A DNA stretch of 64,000 bases from Adiantum capillus-veneris. Lineage: Eukaryota; Streptophyta; Polypodiopsida; Polypodiales; Pteridaceae. The stretch covers positions 133,646,420 to 133,710,419 of the forward strand of contig CM043964.1 in NCBI GenBank assembly GCA_014529385.2, in the 5' to 3' direction. Positions within the stretch are counted from its first letter, which is position 1. Every line of letters begins with the position of its first letter. This document shows positions 23,787 to 33,544 of this stretch, piece after piece. Made by a program: the position numbers and the translations under genes. The notes beneath the pieces were generated by a model, which had not been told where the DNA came from, did no database searches, and saw only the letters and a list, made by a program, of their open reading frames with translations.

Positions 23787-25090
23787 ATGGATGATAAGCA
23801 GTTTCTTTCTTCTTTGTCACCCGAGCAGAGACAGTGGTACATGGAGCATCATTGCTCTGGTGCACCATCATGCGTTCCTACTCCGTCCGCGTCTCCCTCA
23901 ACTTTGGAGCATTCAACACACTCCAAAGCTTCGATGTCGACGAGACGATCTTCACACTCATCTGGCATCGGCGCTCTAGTGGTGGCGGTGGCGGTTGTTG
24001 TGAGGATGCCGCCGCCGATGCCTCCACACCGCCTCATGTTTGATGAGGCTCTTTACCCTCCCCTTCTTTGCCCGCCCCCACACCATCCACAACATCGCCA
24101 TCTATGCCAGGTTTTGTGCGGCTGACTGTTCCTAGCAGCTACACACCACTACCTACTCCTTCGGGAGCCACCCCAGCCGACACTCCTTGCTTCGGGGCCC
24201 AGACTCCAGTGGAGACACCTGACGTCTGTACCCCCATCGACATGCCGCTAGAGACTCTTGCCGGGACACCCAGATTCATGCATCATCGGTGAGAGGGCTT
24301 GCCTTACTCCGTCGACTTTAGTGGCGACATCATCATGGATGATGACGGCAAGAAGGTGATCTCGTGCATGCGTGGTCTTTGCTCTCAGGTGTTTAGACAC
24401 TACATACTAAACACCTGGAGTGAAGTACCAAGTGATTTAAAAGACAAAGTCATTAGCATACTTCATGACGAGTTTCCCGTTTCAACACGGGATGACCATT
24501 TCAATGAAGACCTGAGGAAGGTTCGAATGCATGAATACTGCAAGCACAAGCGTTCTAAAGTGCAAAAAGAAATAAAGCATGGGTGGAATAGACCAGATTG
24601 GCTGGCCAAAGAAGATTGTAGGAATGCAAAGAAAGAAGCGTGCGAGAATCCTGACAAGTGGAAGCAACAAAAGGAGGCAGCCAAAGCGCGAGTAGAGGCA
24701 GGGAGCTCGCACCACTTGGGGAGTGGCAAGTGGGCATCATTTGAGGCCAATTTTGTGAGTGTTTTTTCATTGCTCTCTAGGTTTGATAGTTTAGGGTTTA
24801 GGGGTTTTTTAATTCTAACGTAATGGATTCTTTGTATGTTTTGGCAGTGGTCGATGATAGGACGTGACCCCACACCGTACGAGCGCAAGTACGCAGGTAG
24901 AAAGGGCTTAAACGTCCTGATGGACATTATGAGTTCTCACGACGGCATGGTTAGTATTGTGGTTTACTCTTTTCTATTTGTTGTATTGTTTTGTAAATAA
25001 TATGTTTATACTTACAAAAAGCTGTCTTATTGTTTTTTTTTGTAGAATCCGACAGATACGCTACTTGGATGCGATGAGACGTCTGCTTAG
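23787..25090 (+). pseudogene. Second CACTA gene (En/Spm-type accessory protein), spliced
   Basis: An ATG at 23787 (MDDKQFLSSLSPEQRQW), just after an AG acceptor-like site, opens a Ser/Pro/Thr-rich N-terminus. The reading frame shifts near 24100, and TGA at about 24290 interrupts it. From 24299 a conserved block reads VFRHYILNTWSEVPSDLKDK and later PDWLAKEDCRNAKKEACENP, typical of plant Ptta/En/Spm transposase-family proteins. Exon 2 (24848-24949) gives WSMIGRDPTPYERKYAGRKG and exon 3 (25046-25090) gives NPTDTLLGCDETSA then TAG; both introns have GT-AG ends. In En/Spm such accessory proteins bind subterminal repeats, which are present at 25557-25690. Whether the N-terminal shift is real or a missed intron is unclear. 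Confidence 0.68.
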
Positions 25091-25556
25091 ACGACGTCAA
25101 TCTAGTCATAGCTAGTAGCTAGATATAGCATTAGTTTTCTTTTGTCATAGCATATGTATCATGAGATGACATGTATACGTCTTTTTGTAACTATTGAAAA
25201 ACCATGTATATTTTTTGACTAGTGACAATGGTGTTGTAACTATTTACATTTGCAAAGTTTAACAATCAACTGATTTTGAGTACGATGTCTACAATTGTTA
25301 TGGATTTACTTTCATCGATTTACTTTTGTAAGTTTTGTATCTTTATTCTACAAACAATACTATGGATGATGGAGTTAATGGTTATATTGTCTTGTGGGTG
25401 ACTACCCTGGGTTTATATCTAAGCTTGCACTTTCTTTCAAAGGTGAATCTGAGCTTATCTTGGATTCATTTAGGTTTACTCTATTATTAAAACATTCAAT
25501 ATGGTTGATGGGTGGCAGGGCATTCAATGTTCTGCCACCAAAAAATTTTACTCTCG
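25091..25556. other. CACTA 3' untranslated region
   Basis: AT-rich sequence between the second CACTA gene and the subterminal repeats. No coding signal. Confidence 0.6.
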
Positions 25557-25716
25557 GGCGTTGCTATATAAGGATCTGTAGTGTCGCTATGAGCGTCGCT
25601 ATAGAAAACATGTAAGCGTCGCTATGAGTGTCGCTATATAGGGATGCAGATATTATAAAAACCCAGTGTATTTGCGTCGCTAACAGCGTCACAAGTGTAC
25701 ACAACCTCTTGTAGTG
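25557..25716 (+). repeat. CACTA subterminal repeats and 3' terminus
   Basis: The 10-mer G(C/T)GTCGCTAT recurs at 25581, 25593, 25616 and 25628, with variants at 25557 and 25674 and a partial one at 25686. All are in direct orientation. The sequence then ends CCTCTTGTAGTG at 25716, the complement of a CACTACAAGAGG terminal repeat. The next three bases, TGC, may be one half of a target duplication. Clusters like this are the known binding sites of CACTA accessory proteins. Confidence 0.83.
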
Positions 25717-27808
25717 TGCGGCCGATATATGGAGTGGCAATGTAAATTTTGTCACACAACAAAATCAAGCGGTGCACCACGTATTAGGGATCATTTTCTG
25801 GGTAGCGTTAAAAAGAGTTGTAAGAAATGTGAACATCCTCAGGCACTTGCAGCTGCAAAGAGTTTGAGAGAAGAGCTCGTCAAAAAGGGTGCCAAGAGAT
25901 AACAGATATATAGCTCTTTAGCTTCGAGTCAAGAGTTCTCGGAGCCAAATATTAGCTCCACAGATCCTATAGTGATGCCAGCTAACCTTGGAGAACAACC
26001 TACTCAGGGAGAGAAAATTCTAGATAGTGTTCCTTTTAAGCGTCACAATGAAGGTGGACTTGGTCAAATGCGTCAAAAATAATTACATCAAAGCTTTTGA
26101 GTGCAGTCTCTAGAAGAAGCACAAACTGCACTTGCCAAAGCAATATTCTTTACTAGAAGTGCTTTGGTCATGGTAGACAGCAATCATTGGAAGCCTGCTT
26201 GGAAGAAAATTGATAAGTTTGGCTCAGGATTTTCAGCTCCTTCTTATCACACGATACGAAATGTTTTCTTGGACAAATGTTACATTGAAGTCAAAGAGCG
26301 TGTTGGCAAAATAATACTTGGGAATATTTCGCTTTCAAGATGTACGCTTGTGAGTGATGGCTAGTCAAATATTCAAAGAAGACCGTTGATCAACGTAATG
26401 CTGGTTTGTCCAAGGGGAGAAACGTTTATAAAGGCGATTGATAGTTCTGGTGCAATTAAAAGTGGCAAATACATTTTTGAGGTATTGATTAATGTATTAA
26501 AAAAAATTGGTGTTGAACGTGTCGTTCAAGTAGTCATGGACAACGCAAAGAATTGTAAAAACACCAGTAAATGAATAAACCAGTGCTTTCCACACATTTT
26601 TGCCAATGGTTGTAATACGCACAGTTTAAACTTGGTGCTGAAGGATTGGTACACTAGCAAAGAAACCACATGGTTCGCCAAAATAATTGATACAACACGT
26701 CAGGTTGTGAAATTTATCTTGAAATGACAAAGAGTGCTCGATTTGTATAGGATGTGTATGTGAGTGATGTTGAAACTTCCTGCTGAAACTCGGTTCTGCG
26801 CACACTTTTATACCTTGTAATCACTTCTCCACAATAAATGCATTGTGATTGACACATTCAATTGCGCGGCCTTTGATGAATGGCAGCTTGAGCAAAAAGA
26901 AAAAGTGAAAGATAAAATTACATGTCTGCGTGGCAATGTAAACAAGGCTACTTGGTGGAGGAGTGTAATGGATGCATACCATGCAATGATGCATGTTATG
27001 TTTGCGATCCGCAACCTTGATCAAAGGAGCGCCAAACTTGGGCAAAATGTGGATGACATGGTGGTCAGTGCAACAGAGTCTTGAACATCCCAAAGAGTTG
27101 AAAGATTCTGTAGTAGAGAAGGAATGGCAACTACCATTCTCTGGCAAACACAGGAAAATTTTGGCCAAGTATTTCCATGCAAGGTGGAAGAGCGCTCATA
27201 GTCCACTCCATAGCATTTCTTACATGCTCGATCCAGAGTATTGGAATTTAGATCTGATGTCCAATACAAAGGTGGTAAGCAATTTTTATCACGTGGTCAA
27301 CACGTTCTACTCCAGCGTTCAAGACCGAATTGATTGCATCAAAGAAATGAGTGCATTTAAATTAAAAGAAGGTCCTTTTGCGAATGATTTTGTATAGGTA
27401 ATGGCAAAAGAGCAACCTACATGGAAGTGGTGGATGATAAATGGTGGAGAGCATTACTCTACCTTACGTCCCCTTGCAATGAAAGTATTGGCACAATGTG
27501 CAGCAAACTCAAGTTCAGAGAGAAACTGGAGTATGTACAAGTATGTTCACAGCACTATTCGCAACAGACTATTAGCAGACAAAGCAAAAAAATTAGTGTA
27601 TATGTTTTGCAACGAAAAGATATTGAATCACATAGAAAGTGCTGGCTATGAGGAGGAAATGCCAACCTGGTTGTATGATTGTCAAAACGAAGACGAAGAA
27701 GAGTTCAATGTTGGTGTATCTCAATATACTATAGACAAAATAAAAGAGAATTTGATAATAGATACGGAGGTTGAAAGACAAGGAGAACCACAACACTCAG
27801 ACTTATAA
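25717..27808 (+). pseudogene. hAT-family transposase pseudogene (BED, DUF659, hAT dimerisation)
   Basis: A BED-type zinc finger opens it (MEWQCKFCHTTKSSGAPRIR, then a CKKC pair, 25732-25860). A DUF659/ribonuclease-H-like core follows, with QVVMDNAKNCKN at about 26529-26565, FANGCNTHSLNLVLKDWY at about 26600-26650, and FDEWQLEQKEKVKDK. The C-terminal dimerisation domain is at 27420-27620 (KWWMINGGEHYSTL, SSSERNWSMYK, IRNRLLADKAKKLVYM). Stops at about 25900, 26363, 26572, 26725 and 27082 and a frameshift near 27080 inactivate it. It begins immediately beside the CACTA 3' terminus, suggesting that the CACTA element inserted into or next to this one. No hAT terminal repeats found. Confidence 0.88.
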
Positions 27809-28339
27809 CCAGATAACAACTTTACAAATTCAATATAGCTTGAGAGTAGAATGAAGATTGTGTCAAAAATCATTGTAAAAGACCTTGTATTCAAATGTAT
27901 TTTGATCATATACAATGCTTTATATTCGTGATTATACATAGTTTGTCGATCTCAATTGTGTTTCTCTGAAGTAGCATCTTGTTCACCAAACAGATTTCTA
28001 ATTGTGCTAGGGATATCTTGGCGGGCTTGCTTGAATTTATACTCATTTTCCATGCCAAACATAATATATATTCCTTGTGGAATATCTTGTGAACAAATTA
28101 CACATCAGCTACTATTTTGCATTAAATAAATAAGACAAATGAAGTGATAATAATGACCACATGTCAATGTATAATATCCACTCCATCCATCAAAATTCTT
28201 GTAGAAAACTGGACATTGGGAAGATGAGGATGCATCTAAAGTAGATGAGGGAATCAAGTATTTCATATACTTAATAATTAAAAAATTAAATGCACATGCA
28301 CATTTATGCAAAAACAGATGCTTCTAACAAACCACACTC
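27809..28339. other. hAT 3' flank, AT-rich
   Basis: No coding signal or terminal repeat identified. Confidence 0.55.
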
Positions 28340-28580
28340 TATTAGCCGTGTTACCGACCGAGTGCCACCTGAATCTAAGGAGAAATAATGGCTTGCATAC
28401 AAACATCATATAGCCGTGTTACCGATCGATGCCCATATATTTTTTGGAAAAGGGGAAGGGAAGTTGACTTACCATAAGGATACTAGATTCTCCGCGTTAT
28501 CGATGTAGTACCCAGATAGTAAGCCAATACTTACCACAAGGACACCATCTTCCCCGCATCACTAAGGTGATGCCCTGGTA
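28340..28580 (+). repeat. Degenerate tandem phrases (CCGTGTTACCGA type)
   Basis: AGCCGTGTTACCGACCGAGTGCC (about 28346) and AGCCGTGTTACCGATCGATGCCC (about 28412), then CCGCGTTATCGATGTAGTACCC (about 28491) and CCCCGCATCACTAAGGTGATGCCC (about 28552) look like four diverged copies of one 60-80-bp unit. CCATAAGGATACTAGATTCTC and CCACAAGGACACCATCTTCCC repeat in between. Origin unknown. Confidence 0.55.
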
Positions 28581-28812
28581 TTAAGCACTATTCGATAGAA
28601 CAGCTTACGCACACACTCCCATTGTGTGGTAAGGTACCTTAGGATTGTCGTGCAATATGACAATAGGCACGCTACCACACAATGCATACACACACACAAC
28701 ACATACCCGGATCGTGTGGTCAGGTACTCCGCTACTGCCTCGCACTGCGACGTAGAGCACACTCCCACACGACCCCCTCTCTCCTCTCGATGACCTGCAA
28801 AGGCGGTCAACA

Positions 28813-28937
<125 letters not shown>

Positions 28938-28961
28938 GATGAGACAATGAAATAACACCCA

Positions 28962-28981
28962 ACGGGCCCGATCGGGCCCGT
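28962..28981. repeat. Perfect 20-bp palindrome ACGGGCCCGATCGGGCCCGT
   Basis: It reads the same on both strands. Related GGGCCC phrases follow at about 28997 (CGGGCCCATCGGG) and 29018 (CGACGGGCCCCC), forming a small GC-rich island just upstream of the LINE remnant. Confidence 0.9.
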
Positions 28982-29141
28982 ATATATATAATTATGCGGG
29001 CCCATCGGGATTTTAGGTATTCTCGACGGGCCCCCAAGGAAAATGAAAAAGCGCGATGGGATTTTAGTGGGTTTCCAGGTTTCCCTAAACCGGACTCTTT
29101 GTGATCATGTAAATGTGTCAATAAGACCTTGTGATCAAACA

Positions 29142-29257
29142 AAATTTGTCATAATTACATAAATATTCAATCCTTGTATGTGGACTTAGAGACCAAGATA
29201 ATGTGGATAAAGAGGTGAAAGAACTCATGACTCTGGTTGGAGTCAACGAGCAAACGC
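29142..29257 (+). pseudogene. LINE ORF1, portion left of element A
   Basis: A frame open from the stop at about 29141 reads ILVCGLRDQDNVDKEVKELM and TLVGVNEQT up to the insertion point. That resembles the RRM-like central part of LINE ORF1 proteins, which bind LINE RNA. The same frame resumes at 38007 after element A when one target duplication is removed. Upstream of 29141 the frame is closed, so ORF1 is 5' truncated or decayed. Confidence 0.72.
29253..29257 (+). other. Target-site duplication AACGC, left copy (right copy 38002-38006)
   Basis: AACGC precedes the left LTR and follows the right LTR. If the LTRs are taken to end in CA the duplication shrinks by a base, because an A is shared at the border; with AACGC the LTR ends CTCAC. 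Collapsing the two copies restores the LINE ORF1 frame. Confidence 0.85.
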
Positions 29258-30200
29258 TGTCAGGAGTTTTTTTGAGCAAGGGATTGCGCATATGTACATA
29301 CACATGCATGGTGCATCGAATAAAGGATTGCCCATTTTCCAGAGCCAGGTGGTTGCGTGGGGCCCACATGTGTACAGCTAGGACAGCATGTACATAGTGC
29401 ATCGATTTTCACTATTACCAGTACCACTGTGTTTTTTCTACAATAAGGAGGAGTTGGTAGCACGTAAAACTTCTTGAGGAAGCTATCCGCGGGCCGACGA
29501 CATGAGGTAAGCAGGTGCGTCAGATGGCATCTAGTGGCGTCAGGAGGGTGAACGAGGTCAATATTTGCACGCGGATGAGGACGGACACAACGTGGGTGTT
29601 TTCTTGTGAGAGTTATGCAGAAAGGTCATCATTAGGACCACTTTTTGGGGCCACTTCACGTGGTGGCGGGACGCATTATTGGAAAAAGCTGAGTGCCAGG
29701 TGTACGGATGATGCAAAAAAGGTGACAACTATGCACTGCGAGGTCAGTTTTTGGCATGTTCGGGGTCCGTTTGAGGTCATCTAAAAGGCCAAGGGTGCCC
29801 AACTAATAAATCTAAGTGTGGGAACTGAAAAAACAGAGAGAAGACCATAAAAAACGTGGAGAAGAGAGGAGGAACAGCCGCAGCTGTGTTTTTGCTCATT
29901 TTGGAGCCTGTTTTGGCCGTAAACTGCTCATCCGAGGTCGGATTTGAGCACTTTGACATTGTAGACTGGGGTTTTGGGCCGTTCCAGACGCGATGCCGCT
30001 GTCCATTTTGCCAAATTCCTCACTCTTTTCCTGCTGTTTTTCTGTGTAAGTTTCTCCTATGAGCGAAGTTTCTGCTCTAGTTTGTGATTGTATCTGGCTT
30101 ATTTTACCCATATTGTGTGAGCTATTTGCCCCATTGGTGTTGGCCCAAGCTCAATTGTATCTAAACATCAGAAATTCTCCTCTTTTGAGCTGAGTTTTTT

Positions 30201-30237
<37 letters not shown>

Positions 30238-30424
30238 TGTGTGGAGTGGGCAAGTGGATAGTCTTTCTCCTCTCACTCCAGAGGTGTGTTCCCTGTCTCG
30301 GCCAGGTGTGTTGTCTAAGCCGAGTGGTGCCCCATAGTGTGTGTGTGTGTGTGTGTGTGTATCTTCCCAAGAGTGTGTGTCGGGTCGTTATAGAGGCGCG
30401 CTGTGTGTTTTCATCCCACTCACA
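29258..30424 (+). repeat. 5' LTR of element A
   Basis: Starts TGTCAGGAG and matches 36846-38001 almost base for base. It contains two GT microsatellites (about 30200-30240 and 30339-30360) whose lengths differ from the right copy. Confidence 0.95.
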
Positions 30425-30430
30425 TTCTTT

Positions 30431-30448
30431 TGGTGCCCCCACTAAGGA
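30431..30448 (+). other. Primer-binding site of element A
   Basis: TGGTGCCCCCACTAAGGA lies six bases after the LTR end. It starts with the TGG expected from a tRNA CCA end, but I cannot name the tRNA. It differs from the Met-type site of elements 1 and B. Confidence 0.6.
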
Positions 30449-31465
30449 TCTTCTTCGAGTACCTTCTGCTTCGAGCTTCGGGTTTACAGGTTGCAGGTTG
30501 CAGATTACAGGTTACAGGTTACAGGTTACAGGGACAGGTACAGGTACAGGTAGCTGGAGTACAGTGATATACTAGCAGTGATGTCACTTGCAGTTGTTGG
30601 GGGAATGCATCACTTGGCGCCTATTTGAGCGCATTGTCTGCTGGATTGTACCTTACTTGTGGAAACTGCCATTGTACGCATTTGTGGAGCCATACTTGGT
30701 TGTATTTAACAATCCCAGCCATTTCTGAGACTTGGTCTGGAAGATAGTCATTTCTGAGACTTGACTATATGCGATTTGCATTAGCCTTCGTGTGAGGGTC
30801 GATAGCGTGAGGTTTTTATTGAGCTGGGGGATTCTCAAATGTGGAGATCCTTTTGGTGATACAGGTAGCTGGAGCACCCTTTTTGTGACCTTGCCATAGG
30901 CTATGTACTAGTGAGTCCTACTTGATGCTTGGGTTCTATTGTTGACAGTTTATGCATACATAGACAGTCTATATTTTGGGTTCCTACTGCTCTACTTTTG
31001 GGGAAACTCTGTCGAAATTTTCCCAAGTTATGATGGCTGGTTTTTTGGTATTTTGAGCCATTTATGCTGTTATGCTGCTGAAATTTTGGCAAAATCAGAG
31101 GTTGAGTCAGGTGTGCCTTCTTGGGATCTTCATGGTTGGCTTTAATGGATGATCAAAATGGCCCTCAATTCACTCCATTTCATTTAACTCAAAGAATCCA
31201 GATAAATGTTCATGTGTCCAGGAAGATCTTTTTCCAGCAGCGCATAGTCTTTATGTTTGGGCCAAGAAGATTGAGAGAGATCCTGGAATGTCCTTTGCCT
31301 ATTGTCATTCCGATGATTAACTATGAAAACTCATTTGATGTGCATGTGTTTGTCCTTATCTAAAGTTGAGCTCCATTGAAGTTTCTGGGGATTGGGTAGT
31401 GAAAAGTTTTGGGTTCTTGCACGTGTGTTCGAAGGGGTTCTCAAAGCATCATAATTTGGGTAGCC
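30449..31465 (+). other. Leader of element A with CAGGTTA repeat
   Basis: A 1-kb non-coding leader. At 30486-30552 it holds a CAGGTTGCAGGTTGCAGATTACAGGTTA-like tandem run that shortens to CAGGTA units. A GACTTGGTCTGGAAGATAGTCATTTCTGAGACTTG stretch at 30728-30762 repeats part of itself. No coding signal. Confidence 0.6.
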
Positions 31466-32821
31466 ATGGCTTTCTCTTATCTGGAGTTTCATGGAAGAAG
31501 TGATGAAGATGTGGAAGAATTTTTGGAAAAGATGGAGGTTGCCTGCATTAGCAACCAGATTCATGACTCTGCGCAGATGTTACGCCTTCTCCAAATTTGT
31601 TTGAAGAGTGATGCACGAGTTTGGTCCAAGGCATTTGAAGAGGAGTTGCGTGCAGCAGATCCACCTATAAGGTTGAGTTGGGACAATCTAAGGCATGGAT
31701 TGGAAGTGGAGTTTGTGAAAATAGAAGATCCTGACAAAGTGTGGCAAGAAGTACAAGGTTTGGTGCAGAAGGAAGGTGAGCCAGTAGATGCGTACATACG
31801 TAAGTTTTCATTGGCATGGGAGCGAATGTGCAAGGCTTTAGCACCACAGGTACCCCCGCCTGACATGATGAAGAAGGACAGGTTCTTGGCTGGTCTTTGG
31901 GAGAATATACATTGGAGAGTGGAGCTAAAGAAGCCTAGGACATATGAGGATGCACTAGAGGTAGCAAGGAACAAAGAGTGGAAGCTGAGGAAAATGAGCC
32001 AGCTAGGGGTGGAGTCTTTGCCAATGAGGTCTGAATTTCAGCCTATAGAGTCTTTACAAGGGCTCATGTCAAGGGTTCATCATGAACCAGTGGTTCCTGT
32101 TACTACTCAGGTTATGCCAGCAGTGGTCACTACAGCAGTGCAAGATGATGGGCTAAGGCAAGACATGAGGCAAATGGTAGATTTGATGAAGAATCTCAGC
32201 CTAAACATGCTAGGTCAAGTGGGAAATAATCGAGGTCGAGGGAGGTTTGTAAATCAGCCAGGAGGTGAAGAAAGGCCTAGGAATGGTGTTGGACAAAGCA
32301 ATGGTAGGTTTTGGAGGCAGACGCCCACATGTTATAATTGTGGAGAGTTGGGTCACATCAGCCCGCAATTTGATAAGCCACCAAGGATGGGGGGAGACAT
32401 GTATCCATTGCCAAGACAGGTGCTAACTAGGTCAAATGATTATGGCATCGAAATTAAGGGAGACGAAGGAACCAGTGGACTGACCCAGGAGGAAAAAGGA
32501 AAGACAAAAGTGCTAAGTGTAGTCACCTTGGAGAAGGCATCAAAGCTAGAGGATACATTAGTGATGCCTATTGGGAAGAGGACCACAGAGGAAAAGGAAG
32601 GAAGAAGTGCCCCAGGTCCTAGTAAGAAGAAAGGAAAGAGCCATGAAGGCGAGGATGTCAAGGCCAAGAGGAAAAGGAGAGCTCGTCGAAAGTTTCATGT
32701 TTCAGATTTTCCACTAGGGGATGGGCAATTAAGCTATGACTTGAGGGAGGATCTGACGAGCAGGAAGGCAGATGTTACTTTTGGGCAGCTTATAGAGATG
32801 GTGCCTAAGCTAAAGCGATAG
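31466..32821 (+). CDS. Element A gag (capsid and zinc knuckle)
   Basis: Structural protein that packages element RNA; 451 residues from the ATG at 31466, chosen for its strong context GCCATGGC. The same frame has an earlier ATG at 31409. A Retrotrans_gag-like helical region spans about residues 1-180 (YLEFHGRSDEDVEEFLEKME near the start, and WKLRKMSQLG at the end). A zinc-knuckle begins at residue 289, CYNCGELGHISPQF. The fourth ligand, normally Cys, is Phe (TTT for TGT), so zinc binding should be impaired. A Lys/Arg-rich tail follows (about 390-415). It ends at TAG 32819-32821, in frame with the protease ORF. Confidence 0.88.
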   Translation: MAFSYLEFHGRSDEDVEEFLEKMEVACISNQIHDSAQMLRLLQICLKSDARVWSKAFEEELRAADPPIRLSWDNLRHGLEVEFVKIEDPDKVWQEVQGLVQKEGEPVDAYIRKFSLAWERMCKALAPQVPPPDMMKKDRFLAGLWENIHWRVELKKPRTYEDALEVARNKEWKLRKMSQLGVESLPMRSEFQPIESLQGLMSRVHHEPVVPVTTQVMPAVVTTAVQDDGLRQDMRQMVDLMKNLSLNMLGQVGNNRGRGRFVNQPGGEERPRNGVGQSNGRFWRQTPTCYNCGELGHISPQFDKPPRMGGDMYPLPRQVLTRSNDYGIEIKGDEGTSGLTQEEKGKTKVLSVVTLEKASKLEDTLVMPIGKRTTEEKEGRSAPGPSKKKGKSHEGEDVKAKRKRRARRKFHVSDFPLGDGQLSYDLREDLTSRKADVTFGQLIEMVPKLKR

Positions 32822-32830
32822 TGGAAGAGG

Positions 32831-33538
32831 ATGGTTAACCCAATGGAGAAAGAGCCAGAGAGAGGTTCAATAAAGGTGTTGGCAATGGATGAGCTACTAG
32901 ACATTTGTCCAATAGTAGATGTGTGGCATAAAAGGAAAAATTTGGGACAAGGTTATGTGGATGGCGGAGTCCAAATATGCGTCATAACACACTCATGCAT
33001 TGAGAAGATGGGTCTCACAGTGGCTGGGGTATCAGGTTTTCGGATCAGATTGGCAAACCATCAAAAAGTAAAATTCTTGGGTGTTGTAAAGAGCTTAGAA
33101 GTGGAGGCATATGATCCAAAGGCAGTGGTTGATTTTCATGTGATTCCAGCAGGGTTGGGAGCATATCCTATTATACTGGGCAGACCATGGTTACGTGTAG
33201 TGGGAGCTGTTCAAGATTGGCGACATGGTACGATTAGCCTCTATGGAAAGACAGGTACCAAGAAGCTTTATAATATGGACACAAGGAAACAATTAGAGGA
33301 GCTTTATGAAGATGAGGATGAGTCTAGTGATGAAGACTCTTCCACGGTGACAGATGAGGACAGTGATAGCACTACCAGCAGTGATGAGGATGTTGATGTT
33401 GCATTTCTTTTGATGGACAAAGAAATCCAGGAGATTGGCTTAGTTGCATTTGTGAATGAGGTTGAAGATGAAAGTGAAGGGCCTTATGAAGTGATTGAAG
33501 GGCTGATGCAAACCAAGGTTGAGTTGTCAAAGAAGTAG
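32831..33538 (+). CDS. Element A retropepsin with acidic tail
   Basis: Aspartic protease domain expected to cleave the Gag-Pol polyprotein; 235 residues. The active-site segment is VDGGVQICVI (residues 43-52), so the usual D-(S/T)-G is D-G-G, and activity is uncertain. The second half has YPIILGRPWLRVVGAVQDW, a typical retropepsin C-terminal motif. Residues about 155-195 form a Ser/Asp/Glu-rich acidic linker. It is in the same frame as gag: TAG, three codons, then this ATG. It ends at TAG 33536-33538, two codons before the RT ORF ATG. Confidence 0.85.
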   Translation: MVNPMEKEPERGSIKVLAMDELLDICPIVDVWHKRKNLGQGYVDGGVQICVITHSCIEKMGLTVAGVSGFRIRLANHQKVKFLGVVKSLEVEAYDPKAVVDFHVIPAGLGAYPIILGRPWLRVVGAVQDWRHGTISLYGKTGTKKLYNMDTRKQLEELYEDEDESSDEDSSTVTDEDSDSTTSSDEDVDVAFLLMDKEIQEIGLVAFVNEVEDESEGPYEVIEGLMQTKVELSKK

Positions 33539-33544
33539 GAATTA

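Larger units (their letters stand above)
19324..25716 (+). mobile_element. CACTA (En/Spm) DNA transposon, 5' terminus not found
   Basis: Contains a TNP2-family transposase, a second spliced gene of En/Spm type, a cluster of subterminal repeats and a 3' terminus ending TTGTAGTG (reverse complement CACTACAA). Transposase upstream and accessory gene downstream is a usual CACTA layout. The start given is the first plausible transposase ATG, not the element end. The transposase has several lesions, so the copy is not autonomous. Confidence 0.85.

Noticed and set aside
29515-29784. 89-codon frame in the LTR of element A, also at 37103-37372
   Set aside because: It is identical in both copies because the LTRs are young. 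No domain or codon signal.
31409-31465. Upstream ATG as gag start in element A
   Set aside because: The next in-frame ATG at 31466 has a much better context (GCCATGGC) and begins the conserved capsid-like sequence.
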